Assembly (NCBI GenBank): GCA_947500825.1
Contig: CANMTR010000002.1
Span: 62,001 to 126,000 of the forward strand
DNA from: an uncultured Paracoccaceae bacterium
GTDB taxonomy: Bacteria > Pseudomonadota > Alphaproteobacteria > Rhodobacterales > Rhodobacteraceae
Direction: 5' to 3'
Length of the DNA: 64,000 nucleotides
Position 1 is the stretch's first letter; every line of letters starts with the position of its first letter. The notes below the pieces were generated by a model. It was given only the letters and a program-made list of their open reading frames with translations, did no database searches and was not told the origin of the DNA. Positions 37,804-46,969 of this stretch are shown piece after piece. Made by a program: the position numbers and the translations under genes.

Positions 37804-39621
37804 ATGACCCGCACGCCGTATTTCGACGCGAACGCGACCGCCGGAGGCAAGGACCTGGGCGATCTGCCCGCTTGGGACCTGACCGACCTCTATGCCGCGC
37901 CGGACGCGCCCGAGGTGGAGCGGGACCTGAAGTGGCTGGAAACGGCCTGCGCCGAGTTCGCGCGCGATCATCAGGGCAAGCTCGCCGAGCACGATGCAAC
38001 GGGCCTTCTGGACGCGGTTCATCGCTACGAAGGCATCGACCGGGTTGCGGGACGCATCATGTCCTTCGCGGGCCTGCGGTACTATCAGCAGACTACTGAT
38101 GCCGAACGCGCGGCCTTCCTCTCCGATTGCCAGGACCGGATCACAACCTATACCGCGCCGCTCGTGTTCTTCTCCCTCGAGGTCAACCGGATCGACCCGG
38201 AACGGCTCGACGCGCTTTTCGTCGGTGACGAGGACCTCGCCCGCTACCGGCCCGTCTTCGACCGGTTGCGCAAGATGCGGCCCTATCAGCTTTCCGACGA
38301 ACTGGAGACCTTCCTTCACGACCAGTCGGTCGTCGGCGCGACCGCGTGGAACAAGCTCTTCGACGAGACGATCTCGGGCCTCGAGTTCACTGTCGACGGC
38401 GAGGTCATGGGGATCGAGGGCACGCTCAACTGCCTGACCGAGCAGGACCGGGATCGCCGGGAGGCCGCGTCGAGGGAGCTTGGCCGTGTCTTCTCGTCCA
38501 ACGTCAAGACCTTCGCCCGCGTGCACAACACGCTCACGAAGGAAAAGGAGGTCGAGGATCGCTGGCGCGGCATGCCCACGCCGCAGACCGGCCGGCACCT
38601 GTCGAACGACGTGGAGCCGGAGGTGGTCGAGGCGCTGCGCGACGCGGTGGTCGATGCCTATCCGCGCCTCTCGCACCGCTATTACGAGTTGAAGCGCAAA
38701 TGGCTCGGGCTGGAGAGGATGCAGGTCTGGGACCGCAACGCCCCCCTGCCGATGGGCGACGACCGCCGCGTGGAGTGGGACGAGGCGCGCCGCACGGTGA
38801 GCGAGGCCTACGCCGATTTCGACCCCCGGATGGCGGAGCTCGCCGAGCCGTTCTTCGACCGAGGCTGGATCGACGCGGCCGTGACGCCCGGCAAGGCGCC
38901 CGGGGCCTTCGCCCATCCCACGGTGACCGACGCGCATCCCTACGTCATGCTCAATTATCTCGGGAAGCCGAGGGACGTCATGACCCTTGCCCATGAGCTG
39001 GGACACGGCGTCCACCAGCGCCTGGCCGCGCCCCAGGGCGAGCTGCTCGCCAATACGCCGCTGACATTGGCGGAGACGGCCTCGGTCTTCGGGGAGATGC
39101 TGACCTTCCGCAAACTCCTCGACAAGGCCGAGGACCAGCAGACCCGCAAGGTGCTGTTGGCCGGCAAGGTCGAGGACATGATCAACACGGTCGTGCGCCA
39201 GATCGCCTTCTACGATTTCGAGTGCAAGCTCCACGACGCTCGGCGCGAAGGCGAGCTGACGCCCGACGAGATCAACGCGCTGTGGATGAGCGTCCAGGGC
39301 GAGAGCCTCGGGCCAGCCTTCGACTTCATGGACGGCTACGAGACGTTCTGGGCGTATATCCCGCACTTCGTCCACTCGCCGTTCTACGTCTATGCTTACG
39401 CCTTCGGCGACGGTCTGGTGAACGCACTCTATGCCGCCTACGCGGAAGGCGCGCCCGACTTTCAGGAGAAGTATTTCGAGATGCTGAAGGCCGGGGGGTC
39501 CAAGCACCACAAGGAGCTTCTTGCTCCCTTCGGGCTTGACGCGACCGACCCGGCCTTCTGGCAGAAGGGCCTGTCGATGATCGAAGGCATGATCGACGAG
39601 CTGGAAGCAATGGAGGCCTGA
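37804..39621 (+). CDS. M3 family oligoendopeptidase (PepF type)
   Basis: Cytoplasmic zinc oligopeptidase of 605 residues. The HEXXH motif is in TLAHELGHGVHQ at about residue 398, with the third ligand in LAETASVFGEML. The C-terminal YAYAFGDGLVNALYA segment shapes the active site. The N-terminal PepF domain starts LPAWDLTDLYAAPDAPEV. It degrades short peptides released by other proteases. It is separated from the fasciclin gene by a terminator and is convergent with the PAS membrane protein, 11 bp between stops. Confidence 0.95.
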   Translation: MTRTPYFDANATAGGKDLGDLPAWDLTDLYAAPDAPEVERDLKWLETACAEFARDHQGKLAEHDATGLLDAVHRYEGIDRVAGRIMSFAGLRYYQQTTDAERAAFLSDCQDRITTYTAPLVFFSLEVNRIDPERLDALFVGDEDLARYRPVFDRLRKMRPYQLSDELETFLHDQSVVGATAWNKLFDETISGLEFTVDGEVMGIEGTLNCLTEQDRDRREAASRELGRVFSSNVKTFARVHNTLTKEKEVEDRWRGMPTPQTGRHLSNDVEPEVVEALRDAVVDAYPRLSHRYYELKRKWLGLERMQVWDRNAPLPMGDDRRVEWDEARRTVSEAYADFDPRMAELAEPFFDRGWIDAAVTPGKAPGAFAHPTVTDAHPYVMLNYLGKPRDVMTLAHELGHGVHQRLAAPQGELLANTPLTLAETASVFGEMLTFRKLLDKAEDQQTRKVLLAGKVEDMINTVVRQIAFYDFECKLHDARREGELTPDEINALWMSVQGESLGPAFDFMDGYETFWAYIPHFVHSPFYVYAYAFGDGLVNALYAAYAEGAPDFQEKYFEMLKAGGSKHHKELLAPFGLDATDPAFWQKGLSMIEGMIDELEAMEA

Positions 39622-39632
39622 GCAGGGCCCTT

Positions 39633-40886
39633 TCACGTGAGCGGGGGCGGCGTCCGGACGACGGGCCCGTCCTCGATCACGGTGACGACGTAGGGGGCGT
39701 CGTAGGGATAGATCCTGTCGCTCGACCCGATCCGCACGGCGACCCGCCGTCCATTCGACCGGCGCGCGACATACGGCTCCAGGTCGAGGATTTCGCCCCT
39801 GAGCACGCGGGCCACGGGGCGGTCCTCCTCGGCCAGGGGCGCGTCGGAGCCGGGGCGTGCGAATTCCGCCCCGAGGAGCCACGCCGCCGGATCGTCGAAC
39901 CCCGCGCCCAGTGCGCGTGCCGCCTCGTTGGAATGGACCTCGCGGCCGTGCTGGTCGAGCGCGATGACGGAGATCGGCAGCGCATCCACGACCTGCTCGA
40001 GAAGCCTGTTGCGCGCCACCAGCGTTTCCTGCGCCAGGTTCTCCGCCTGAGCGGTTCGGCTCAGGGTCTCGGCGGCGACAAACGTCAGCGAAGCGATCAG
40101 GAGAACAAGCCGCAGGTCAGGGCTCAACAGTCCCGCCTGGGTCGACTTCATCGCCACGATTGCCAGCACGAGTGGCCCGAGCACCACGAGGGGCGCCAGC
40201 CTGCGCGCCGTGCGCGCGCCGTTGCCGAACCCCGAGATCGCGTCGAGCCAGGTAGGGCGCGGGTCGATGAGGCAGATCGAACTGAACAGCATCACGAAAC
40301 ATAGCGACGCGGTGAGCGACATGCCCTCGTAGGCAAGGTTAAGCGCCAGGGCACCGGGATCGAATGCGTGGGCCAGCACGGCGGTGTAGGCGATCAGCAG
40401 GCCGGTGACCGCCAGCGCCCGCACGACGCGCGCCAGGCGCCGGGACCGGCTGGTCAGGCACAGGATCGCCAACGCAGCGAACCAGACGTCGACCACCGCC
40501 AGGGTCGACATCCCCGTCGCCATGTCGGAGACCGGCGCCACCGCTGCCGCAAGCCCCGAGCCCGGCGGGAGCAAACCGACCGCCACATCGAGCACGCAAA
40601 GGATCGCCACAGCACCGGGCAGGATCCGCGTCCTGATCCGGCGCCGGTTGCTGCCCGCTGCGGGCAGCAGGATCAGCGACATCCCCAGAAGGACGAGGCA
40701 GAGAGCCGTGTTCCAAGACATGGCCGGAGCGTTGTCGTGCATCCGCAGGATTCGCGCCCCTTCGCCGAACAGGTTGGCCCCCAGGACCGCGTCGCCCACC
40801 ACGACGACGAGCGCGGCCAGGATGCGCGCGGCAAGCCTGCGGCGCTCTGGATGAATGCGGAAGATCTGCGCGGCGGTGGGTCTCAT
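39633..40886 (-). CDS. Eight-TM membrane protein with C-terminal PAS domain and no output domain
   Basis: Protein of about 417 residues. Eight hydrophobic segments occupy roughly residues 20-305. A short helical linker follows (AQAENLAQETLVARNRLLEQ), then a PAS-like domain from about 320 with VDALPISVIALDQHGREVHSNEAA. It ends soon after VVTVIEDGP, with no histidine kinase, GGDEF, EAL or HTH. It looks like the sensory half of a membrane histidine kinase. The start at 40886 (MRPTAAQIFRIHP) is chosen because upstream in-frame codons look non-coding. Function unknown; it is divergent from the M23 peptidase. Confidence 0.65.
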   Translation of the reverse strand: MRPTAAQIFRIHPERRRLAARILAALVVVVGDAVLGANLFGEGARILRMHDNAPAMSWNTALCLVLLGMSLILLPAAGSNRRRIRTRILPGAVAILCVLDVAVGLLPPGSGLAAAVAPVSDMATGMSTLAVVDVWFAALAILCLTSRSRRLARVVRALAVTGLLIAYTAVLAHAFDPGALALNLAYEGMSLTASLCFVMLFSSICLIDPRPTWLDAISGFGNGARTARRLAPLVVLGPLVLAIVAMKSTQAGLLSPDLRLVLLIASLTFVAAETLSRTAQAENLAQETLVARNRLLEQVVDALPISVIALDQHGREVHSNEAARALGAGFDDPAAWLLGAEFARPGSDAPLAEEDRPVARVLRGEILDLEPYVARRSNGRRVAVRIGSSDRIYPYDAPYVVTVIEDGPVVRTPPPLT

Positions 40887-41161
40887 GGGGATCCTCTTCG
40901 GCCTCGAATGCGGCGGTCGGAAACGAGCCACCCGCGCCAGACGCTGTCGTCGATCGCGTTTGCGCATTGCGAACCCGCCGGCCGGTGGTCGGGCCTGTCT
41001 GCGCAACGCCGGCGGCAAACCGGCCATTTTCGGCGGGATCTCGCTCAAAACAGCGGGCATGGCGGCCGGTCCGGCAAAGAGCTTGTAGGGAATTAACGCT
41101 CTGGATACCCAAGAGACCACGACCCGGGACCTACCCGGGCAATCCGGCAGGAGAGGCAGAC

Positions 41162-42469
41162 GTGCAGACAGCTCGGCAGAATGTCGTGACGAGAACGCTA
41201 GGCAGGACCTTCCCGGAACGCAGGCTCTTCCTCCGATCGGACACCGAGACACGGTTCGTGCGCCTCACGCCGGGCACGCAGGCAGTCGCGGTGGTCGGAT
41301 CCGCGCTCGTCGTCGGCTGGACCATCCTGGCCTCCGCAGTCGTCCTGATGGACACGGTCGGGTCTGGCCATGTCCGAGACCAGGCCGCGCGGGAGCAGAA
41401 CCTCTACGAAGAACGCCTCAATGCCATGTCCGAGGATCGCAACCTCGCCCTGTCCGAGGTCAAGGAGGCTCAGGACCGCTTCTCCGCCGCCCTCGCCAGG
41501 GTCAGCGACATGCAGTCCGCGCTTCTGGCCTCCGAGACACGTCGCGAGGAGCTCGAGCGCGGTATGGATATCGCGCAGGCGAACCTGCGCCGGGCGATCG
41601 GGGCCCGCGACGAGGCCCGCGCGGTCGCGGCCGAGCTTTCTGATGAAAATGGGGCCGAGGCCGATCTCGCCCGCATGGGCGAGATGCAGGCCACCATCGA
41701 CGTGCTGGCCGAGGCGCTCGATGCGACCGCTGGACAACGCGACGACTTTGCCAGCGAGGCCGAGGAGGCCGAGGATTTTGCCGAGGAGCAAATCCTGAAC
41801 GCCCGGTTGGCCGCGGACCGCAACGACCGTATCTTCGACCAGCTCGAAGAGGCGCTGACCGTGTCGGTCAAACCGCTCGACGAGATGTTCGACTCCGCCG
41901 GGCTCGATACCGATCGGCTTCTCGACTCCGTCCGGCGCGGCTATTCCGGCCAGGGCGGACCGATGACACCGATCACCTTCTCGACGAAGGGCGTCGCGCC
42001 GGATTCCACGTCCCTGCGCGCCAACGGCATCATCGACAAGCTCGACCGGATGAACCTTTACCGTATCGCGGCACAGAAGACCCCCTTCGCCCTGCCGATC
42101 AAGGACTCCTTTCGCTATACCAGCGGGTTCGGCCCTCGCTGGGGACGGATGCACGAAGGCACCGACTTTGCCGGCCCGCACGGCACGCCGATCCATGCCA
42201 CAGCCGACGGGGTGATCACCTATGCCGGGCGCATGTCCGGCTACGGCAATATCGTCAAGATCCGCCACGAGTTCGGGATCGAGACGCGCTATGCCCACAT
42301 GTCCAAGATCCGCGTCAATGTCGGTCAGCGCGTATCGCGCGGCGACCGGATCGGCGACATGGGCAACACCGGCCGCTCGACGGGCACGCACCTTCACTAC
42401 GAGGTCCGGGTCGATGGCCAGGCGGTCAATCCCATGACCTACATCAAGGCTGCCGAGAGCGCTTACTGA
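41162..42469 (+). CDS. M23 family murein endopeptidase with coiled coil
   Basis: Membrane-anchored peptidoglycan hydrolase-like protein of 435 residues. One transmembrane helix is at about 40-65 and a long coiled coil at about 75-230. The C-terminal LytM domain has the zinc ligands in HEGTDFAGPHGTPI and GTHLHYEVRVDG, followed by NPMTYI. Both LytM histidines and the Asp are present, so it may be catalytic. Coiled-coil LytM proteins usually split cross-links or activate amidases at the septum. A GTG start at 41162 follows GGAGAGG. The amidase gene in this window has lost its catalytic domain, so any partner must be elsewhere. Confidence 0.88.
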   Translation: MQTARQNVVTRTLGRTFPERRLFLRSDTETRFVRLTPGTQAVAVVGSALVVGWTILASAVVLMDTVGSGHVRDQAAREQNLYEERLNAMSEDRNLALSEVKEAQDRFSAALARVSDMQSALLASETRREELERGMDIAQANLRRAIGARDEARAVAAELSDENGAEADLARMGEMQATIDVLAEALDATAGQRDDFASEAEEAEDFAEEQILNARLAADRNDRIFDQLEEALTVSVKPLDEMFDSAGLDTDRLLDSVRRGYSGQGGPMTPITFSTKGVAPDSTSLRANGIIDKLDRMNLYRIAAQKTPFALPIKDSFRYTSGFGPRWGRMHEGTDFAGPHGTPIHATADGVITYAGRMSGYGNIVKIRHEFGIETRYAHMSKIRVNVGQRVSRGDRIGDMGNTGRSTGTHLHYEVRVDGQAVNPMTYIKAAESAY

Positions 42470-42542
42470 CGCAGCCTGCGGGCGGTCCCCGTGGCGGCCT
42501 CTCTTCGACGAGCGGCAGGTAACCAGCCCCGCCGCTTGACCA

Positions 42543-43670
42543 TCACTCCTCGGCTGCGGCCTCCGCGCGCGACTTGCCGGAGACATCGAGGGCGAGCGTC
42601 GCCTCCATGAACCGGTCCAGATCCCCGTTGAGGACGCCTTGCGTATCCGAGGTTTCCACGTTCGTGCGCAAGTCCTTGACCATCTGGTAGGGCTGCAGGA
42701 CGTAGGAGCGGATCTGGTTGCCCCAGCCGGCCTCGCCCTTCTGCTCGTGGGCCTCGTTGATCGCGGCGTTGCGACGATCCAGTTCCTGCTGGTAGAGCCG
42801 CGATTTCAGCGCCTTCATGGCGATGTCGCGGTTCTGGTGCTGCGACTTCTCCGAACTGGTGACGACGATCCCGGTGGGGATGTGCGTGATCCGCACGGCA
42901 GAGTCTGTCGTGTTGACGTGCTGGCCGCCCGCCCCCGAGGAGCGGTAGGTATCGAGCCGGATATCGGCCGGGTTCACCTCGACCTCGATGTTGTCGTCCA
43001 CCACCGGATAGACCCAGACGCTCGAGAAGGAGGTGTGGCGCCGCGCCGCGCTGTCGTAGGGCGAGATCCTCACCAGCCGGTGCACGCCCGATTCCGACTT
43101 CAGCCAGCCATAGGCGTTATGCCCGGATATCTTGTAGGCGGCGGATTTGATGCCTGCCTCGTCCCCGGCGCTCTCCGATTGCAGCTCGACCTTGTAGCCC
43201 TTTTTCTCGGCCCAGCGGACATACATCCGCGCCAGCATATTCGCCCAGTCGCAGCTTTCGGTCCCGCCCGCGCCGGCATTGATCTCCAGGAACGTATCGT
43301 TGGAATCCGCCTCGCCGTTCAGAAGCGCCTCGATCTCGGCCGCCTCGGCACGGGCCTTCAGCGCCTTCAGCGTCGCCTCGGCCTCACCCACGACCTCCGC
43401 GTCGCCCTCGGCCTCGCCCATCTCGATCAGCTCGCGCCCGTCGGACAGTTCCTGCGCCATCGAGTCGTGACGTCCGATCGCATCCACCAGGGCCTGGCGC
43501 TCGCGCATGAGCTTCTGCGCGTTGTCTGGATCGTCCCACAGGGTGGGATCCTCGACCCGGGCGTTGAACTCCTCCAGCCGGAATCCGGCGGTGTCGTAAT
43601 CCATCCTCTGGCGCAGCATCTCGAGGGATCTCTCGATGGCCTCGACGGCGGATTGTGTCTCGGCACGCAT
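42543..43670 (-). CDS. prfB: Peptide chain release factor 2
   Basis: RF2 of 375 residues recognising UAA and UGA. The GGQ peptidyl-hydrolysis motif is in [14 protein letters not shown]. The stop-recognition tripeptide position reads SPY ([15 protein letters not shown]) rather than the E. coli SPF. The reading frame is continuous with no internal TGA, so the programmed frameshift known from E. coli prfB is absent. It lies downstream of mrcA on the same strand with 74 bp between. Confidence 0.96.
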   Translation of the reverse strand: MRAETQSAVEAIERSLEMLRQRMDYDTAGFRLEEFNARVEDPTLWDDPDNAQKLMRERQALVDAIGRHDSMAQELSDGRELIEMGEAEGDAEVVGEAEATLKALKARAEAAEIEALLNGEADSNDTFLEINAGAGGTESCDWANMLARMYVRWAEKKGYKVELQSESAGDEAGIKSAAYKISGHNAYGWLKSESGVHRLVRISPYDSAARRHTSFSSVWVYPVVDDNIEVEVNPADIRLDTYRSSGAGGQHVNTTDSAVRITHIPTGIVVTSSEKSQHQNRDIAMKALKSRLYQQELDRRNAAINEAHEQKGEAGWGNQIRSYVLQPYQMVKDLRTNVETSDTQGVLNGDLDRFMEATLALDVSGKSRAEAAAEE

Positions 43671-43744
43671 GGGCGGCTCCCGGAACTTGGATGAGGTCGG
43701 GATCTACCAACCCGCCGGTCCGACGGCAAGGCGCGGGCCGCCCC

Positions 43745-46246
43745 CTAGTAGAGGCCGCCCGAGCTCATAGACCCGAAGGTCGCCTTCTCCTTGGGGATGG
43801 TGACGGTCCGCCCGGTGGCGTTGCGCACCCGCTGTCCCGCCGACGCGGTCTCGCCCGCCTCGTCGAAGAGCGGCAGGTTCGAGCCCATGGCGAAGCCGCC
43901 GTCGAAGGTCATGCCGAAGATCGGCTCCTGCCCCAGGCGGAAATACTCGGCCACCACGTTCGGCCCCTCCGCATCGTCAGAGAGGCGCGCCCCGGTAAAG
44001 CGGTCGATCTTGATGAACTTCCCCCCCGGTGGCACTTCGAACGGGCCGCCGCCGTATTTCTCCGTGGCGATCTGCATGAACCGATTGAAGACCGGCGCGC
44101 ACATACCCCCGCCCGAGGCGCGATCGCCCAGGCTGCGAGGCTGGTCGTAGCCGATGTAGCAGCCGGCGGCGATGTTGGAGGTGAAGCCCACGAACCATAC
44201 GTCCTTGGCGTCATTCGTGGTGCCGGTCTTGCCCGCCACAGGAACCGGCAGGGTGACGGCGCCGCGTGCCGTTCCGCGCTCCACCACACCCTTCATCATC
44301 GAGGTCAGCTGGTAGGCGGTGATCGCGTTCATCACCCGGCTTCGGTTCGACACGATCCGGGGCGAACGCCCGGGCGCAAGGTCGGCCACCTCGCAATCGA
44401 CGCAGTCGCGGGTGTCATGGCTGTAGACCGTCTCGCCCCAGCGATCCTGCACCCGGTCCACCAGGGTCGGTTCCACACGTTCTCCGCCGTTGGCAAACAT
44501 CGAGTAGGCCGCCACCATCTTGTAGAGCGTGGTCTCCTCAGAGCCGAGCGCGTTGGCGAGGAAGGCCGACATGTTGTCGTAGACCCCGAACCGCTCGGCG
44601 TAGCTGGCGACCACGTCCATCCCGACTTCCTGCGCGAGGCGCACGGTCATCAGGTTGCGCGACTGCTCGATCCCGGTCCTGAGCGGCGTCGGGCCGTAGA
44701 AGCGGTTGGAGTAGTTCTGCGGCCGCCATAGGCCCTGCGGTGTGTTGATCTCGATGGGCGCGTCGACGACGATCGTGGCGGGGGTGAAGCCCGAGTCCAG
44801 CGCCGCCGCATAGACGAACGGCTTGAAGCTCGATCCCGGCTGCCGCGTCGCCTGGGTCGCACGGTTGAACACCGAATGCTGGTAGGAGAAGCCGCCCTGC
44901 ATCGCCAGGACACGCCCCGTTTCCACGTCCATGGCCATGAACGCGCCCTCGACCTGAGGCACCTGCCGCAACGTCCAGCGGATGAAGCTGCCGTCGGAGT
45001 CGGAGGTCATGGATCGCACATGGACCACGTCGCCGACCGCGAAATTGTCGAAGAAGTCCCCGCGCAGCCAGGCGATATCCTCTCGCGGGACCTCGCCCTC
45101 CCCCTCGCCGTCGATCCCGAGGGTCAGCGTCTGCGCCGCGATGTCGAGGACCACGGCGGGCTTCCACGGGCCGTTCAGGTCGACGTCCCGGGCCACGTTC
45201 ACGGGCGACAGGGCGCGCTGCCACTCGCCCAGCTCCTCCTCGGGGATGGACTTGCCGGTCCCACGCCAACGGCCCGTGCCGCGATCGTATTCCTCGAGCG
45301 CCTGCTGCAGCGACTGCGCGGCGACCTCTTGAAGTTCGGGGTCGATGGTCGCGCGCACCGACATGCCGCCGCCGAAGAACTCACCCTCGCCGTAATCGCG
45401 GCTGAGCTGGCGGCGGATCTCGTCGGTGAAGTAGTCGCGCGGCGGCAGGTTGGCGCGAAAGCTGTCGAAATCTCCCCCCTGGACCGAACGCAGCGGCGCC
45501 ACGCGCGCCTCGCGGTATTCCTCCTCGGAGAGATAGCCGTTCTCGAACATCTCGCGCAGGACGAAGTTGCGCCGGGTCACGGCGCGCTCCCGGTCGCGCA
45601 CGGGGTGATAGCTGGAGGGCGCCTTGGGCAACGAGGCGAGGTATGCGGCCTCCTCGGGGCGCAACTCGGACAGGGACTTGTTGAAGTAGCTCTGCGCCGC
45701 CGCCGTCACACCGTAGCTGTTCTGCCCCAGGAAGATTTCGTTGAGGTAGAGTTCGAGGATCTTGTCCTTGTCGAGGGTTTCCTCGATCCGGCTGGCCAGG
45801 ATCAGTTCCTTGACCTTGCGCTCGGCAGATCTCTCACCGCCCAGCAGGAAGTTCTTCATGACCTGCTGCGTGATGGTCGAGGCGCCGCGCACCCCGTTGC
45901 CCGCGGCCGCGTCGACCGCGGCGGCCACCATGCCCCGCGGATCGTAGCCCTGGTGGTTGTAGAAGTTCTTGTCCTCGGCCGAGATGAACGCGTGCTTGAC
46001 CAGGTCGGGGATCTCCGAGGCGGGCGTGAACAGCCGTCTCTCCTCGGCGAACTCGTCGATGATCCGTCCCTCGGCGGAGTAGATCCGGCTGATCGTGGGC
46101 GGCTGGTAGCTGGCAAGCTGGTCGGTGTCCGGCAGGTCCCGGCCGTAGATCCAGAACACAGCCCCGATCGAGAGCGCAGCGGCCAGCAGACCCAGCGTCA
46201 CCAGGGTGAAGAGGCCGCCGAAGAAGGACAGGATGGCACGGATCAC
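43745..46246 (-). CDS. mrcA: Penicillin-binding protein 1A
   Basis: Bifunctional peptidoglycan synthase of 833 residues. After an N-terminal membrane anchor (about 8-32) the glycosyltransferase domain has FISAEDKNFYNHQGYDPRG with its catalytic Glu. The transpeptidase domain has PGSSFKPFVYA (active-site Ser in SxxK), the SRN box in EQSRNLMTV, and KTGTTNDAKD. A PBP1A-type OB insert lies between them. It polymerises and cross-links glycan in the periplasm. A GTG start at 46246 is used. It follows the amidase remnant by 116 bp. Confidence 0.96.
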   Translation of the reverse strand: MIRAILSFFGGLFTLVTLGLLAAALSIGAVFWIYGRDLPDTDQLASYQPPTISRIYSAEGRIIDEFAEERRLFTPASEIPDLVKHAFISAEDKNFYNHQGYDPRGMVAAAVDAAAGNGVRGASTITQQVMKNFLLGGERSAERKVKELILASRIEETLDKDKILELYLNEIFLGQNSYGVTAAAQSYFNKSLSELRPEEAAYLASLPKAPSSYHPVRDRERAVTRRNFVLREMFENGYLSEEEYREARVAPLRSVQGGDFDSFRANLPPRDYFTDEIRRQLSRDYGEGEFFGGGMSVRATIDPELQEVAAQSLQQALEEYDRGTGRWRGTGKSIPEEELGEWQRALSPVNVARDVDLNGPWKPAVVLDIAAQTLTLGIDGEGEGEVPREDIAWLRGDFFDNFAVGDVVHVRSMTSDSDGSFIRWTLRQVPQVEGAFMAMDVETGRVLAMQGGFSYQHSVFNRATQATRQPGSSFKPFVYAAALDSGFTPATIVVDAPIEINTPQGLWRPQNYSNRFYGPTPLRTGIEQSRNLMTVRLAQEVGMDVVASYAERFGVYDNMSAFLANALGSEETTLYKMVAAYSMFANGGERVEPTLVDRVQDRWGETVYSHDTRDCVDCEVADLAPGRSPRIVSNRSRVMNAITAYQLTSMMKGVVERGTARGAVTLPVPVAGKTGTTNDAKDVWFVGFTSNIAAGCYIGYDQPRSLGDRASGGGMCAPVFNRFMQIATEKYGGGPFEVPPGGKFIKIDRFTGARLSDDAEGPNVVAEYFRLGQEPIFGMTFDGGFAMGSNLPLFDEAGETASAGQRVRNATGRTVTIPKEKATFGSMSSGGLY

Positions 46247-46362
46247 GAAACGCGTCCCTTTCTCGGGAAGGGCAGATTTCGCCCGTGTCTAGCGCGAACG
46301 GGCCCCGAGATCAAAAGCGGATCGCCCCAAACGGCTGTTCACACGCCGCTGTGATGGGGACA

Positions 46363-46884
46363 TCAGGCCCCGGTTTCGTCCTCTTCGCCCGGGATGGGGG
46401 CGGCCACGGGGCGCAGTCCGTCGGGGCGCGTCCCGTCCGCCGCGGGCGGCCCGGCTGCACGCGAGAACTCCTCCGCGCTCGTGGGGGCGAGCTGCAGCTT
46501 GATGGCGGCGCGCGCACCGCTCTCCGACAGGCCGGCCGTCTCGATCCTGAGCGGGCTCGCCAGCGACATCACGATGCGCACGCGGCCGGGCGCATCGCCC
46601 GGATGGGACGTGATGTCGAAGACGTGGTCGGATGCCAGCACCCCGTCGAGCCCGGCCAGGCACGGACGGAGCCCGTCGAACTCCATCACCAGCCGCCGCG
46701 GCGCGTCGAGCGTATAGGCGTCCCACGCGACCGGCCGCGACAGGGCCAGCTCGATCCGCAGGTCCGACCCGAAATCCTCGATCCGGCTCACGTCGGACTC
46801 GATCTTCGCCGGCTCCGAAGCCCCCACGAGGGCCGGCTGCCACGTCAGGATCATCAGGCCGAGGGCCGCTCTGCGTAGGATCAT
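46363..46884 (-). pseudogene. N-acetylmuramoyl-L-alanine amidase reduced to its AMIN domain
   Basis: Protein of 173 residues: signal peptide (about 1-23), then an AMIN-type domain with RIEDFGSDLRIELALSRPVAWDAYTLDAPRRLVMEFD and ending IKLQLAPTSAEEFSRAAG. This matches the N-terminal third of the roughly 400-residue Rhodobacterales cell-wall amidase, as remembered. The amidase_3 catalytic domain that should follow is missing: a stop comes after an acidic tail, and only 116 bp remain before mrcA. The reading frame itself is intact with a signal peptide, so a shortened protein could still be made as an AMIN-only factor. Gene order before mrcA-prfB is the usual one for this amidase. Confidence 0.7.
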
Positions 46885-46969
46885 GGGGTCGTCCCGCAAC
46901 GTCTCGCTCGACCCTAGCGCATGGCGTCGGGGAAGGCCAGCGAAGTTCCGCCGACGACCCCGCCCCGCC

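Noticed and set aside
36112-39882. Very long minus-strand open frame of over 1200 codons
   Set aside because: It is antisense to well-conserved fasciclin, amidohydrolase and oligoendopeptidase genes and has low-complexity translation, so it is a codon-bias artefact.
41083-41111. TTGTAG-N17-TACCCA as promoter of the M23 peptidase
   Set aside because: The -10 match is too weak to report; the 275-bp divergent gap holds no better candidate.
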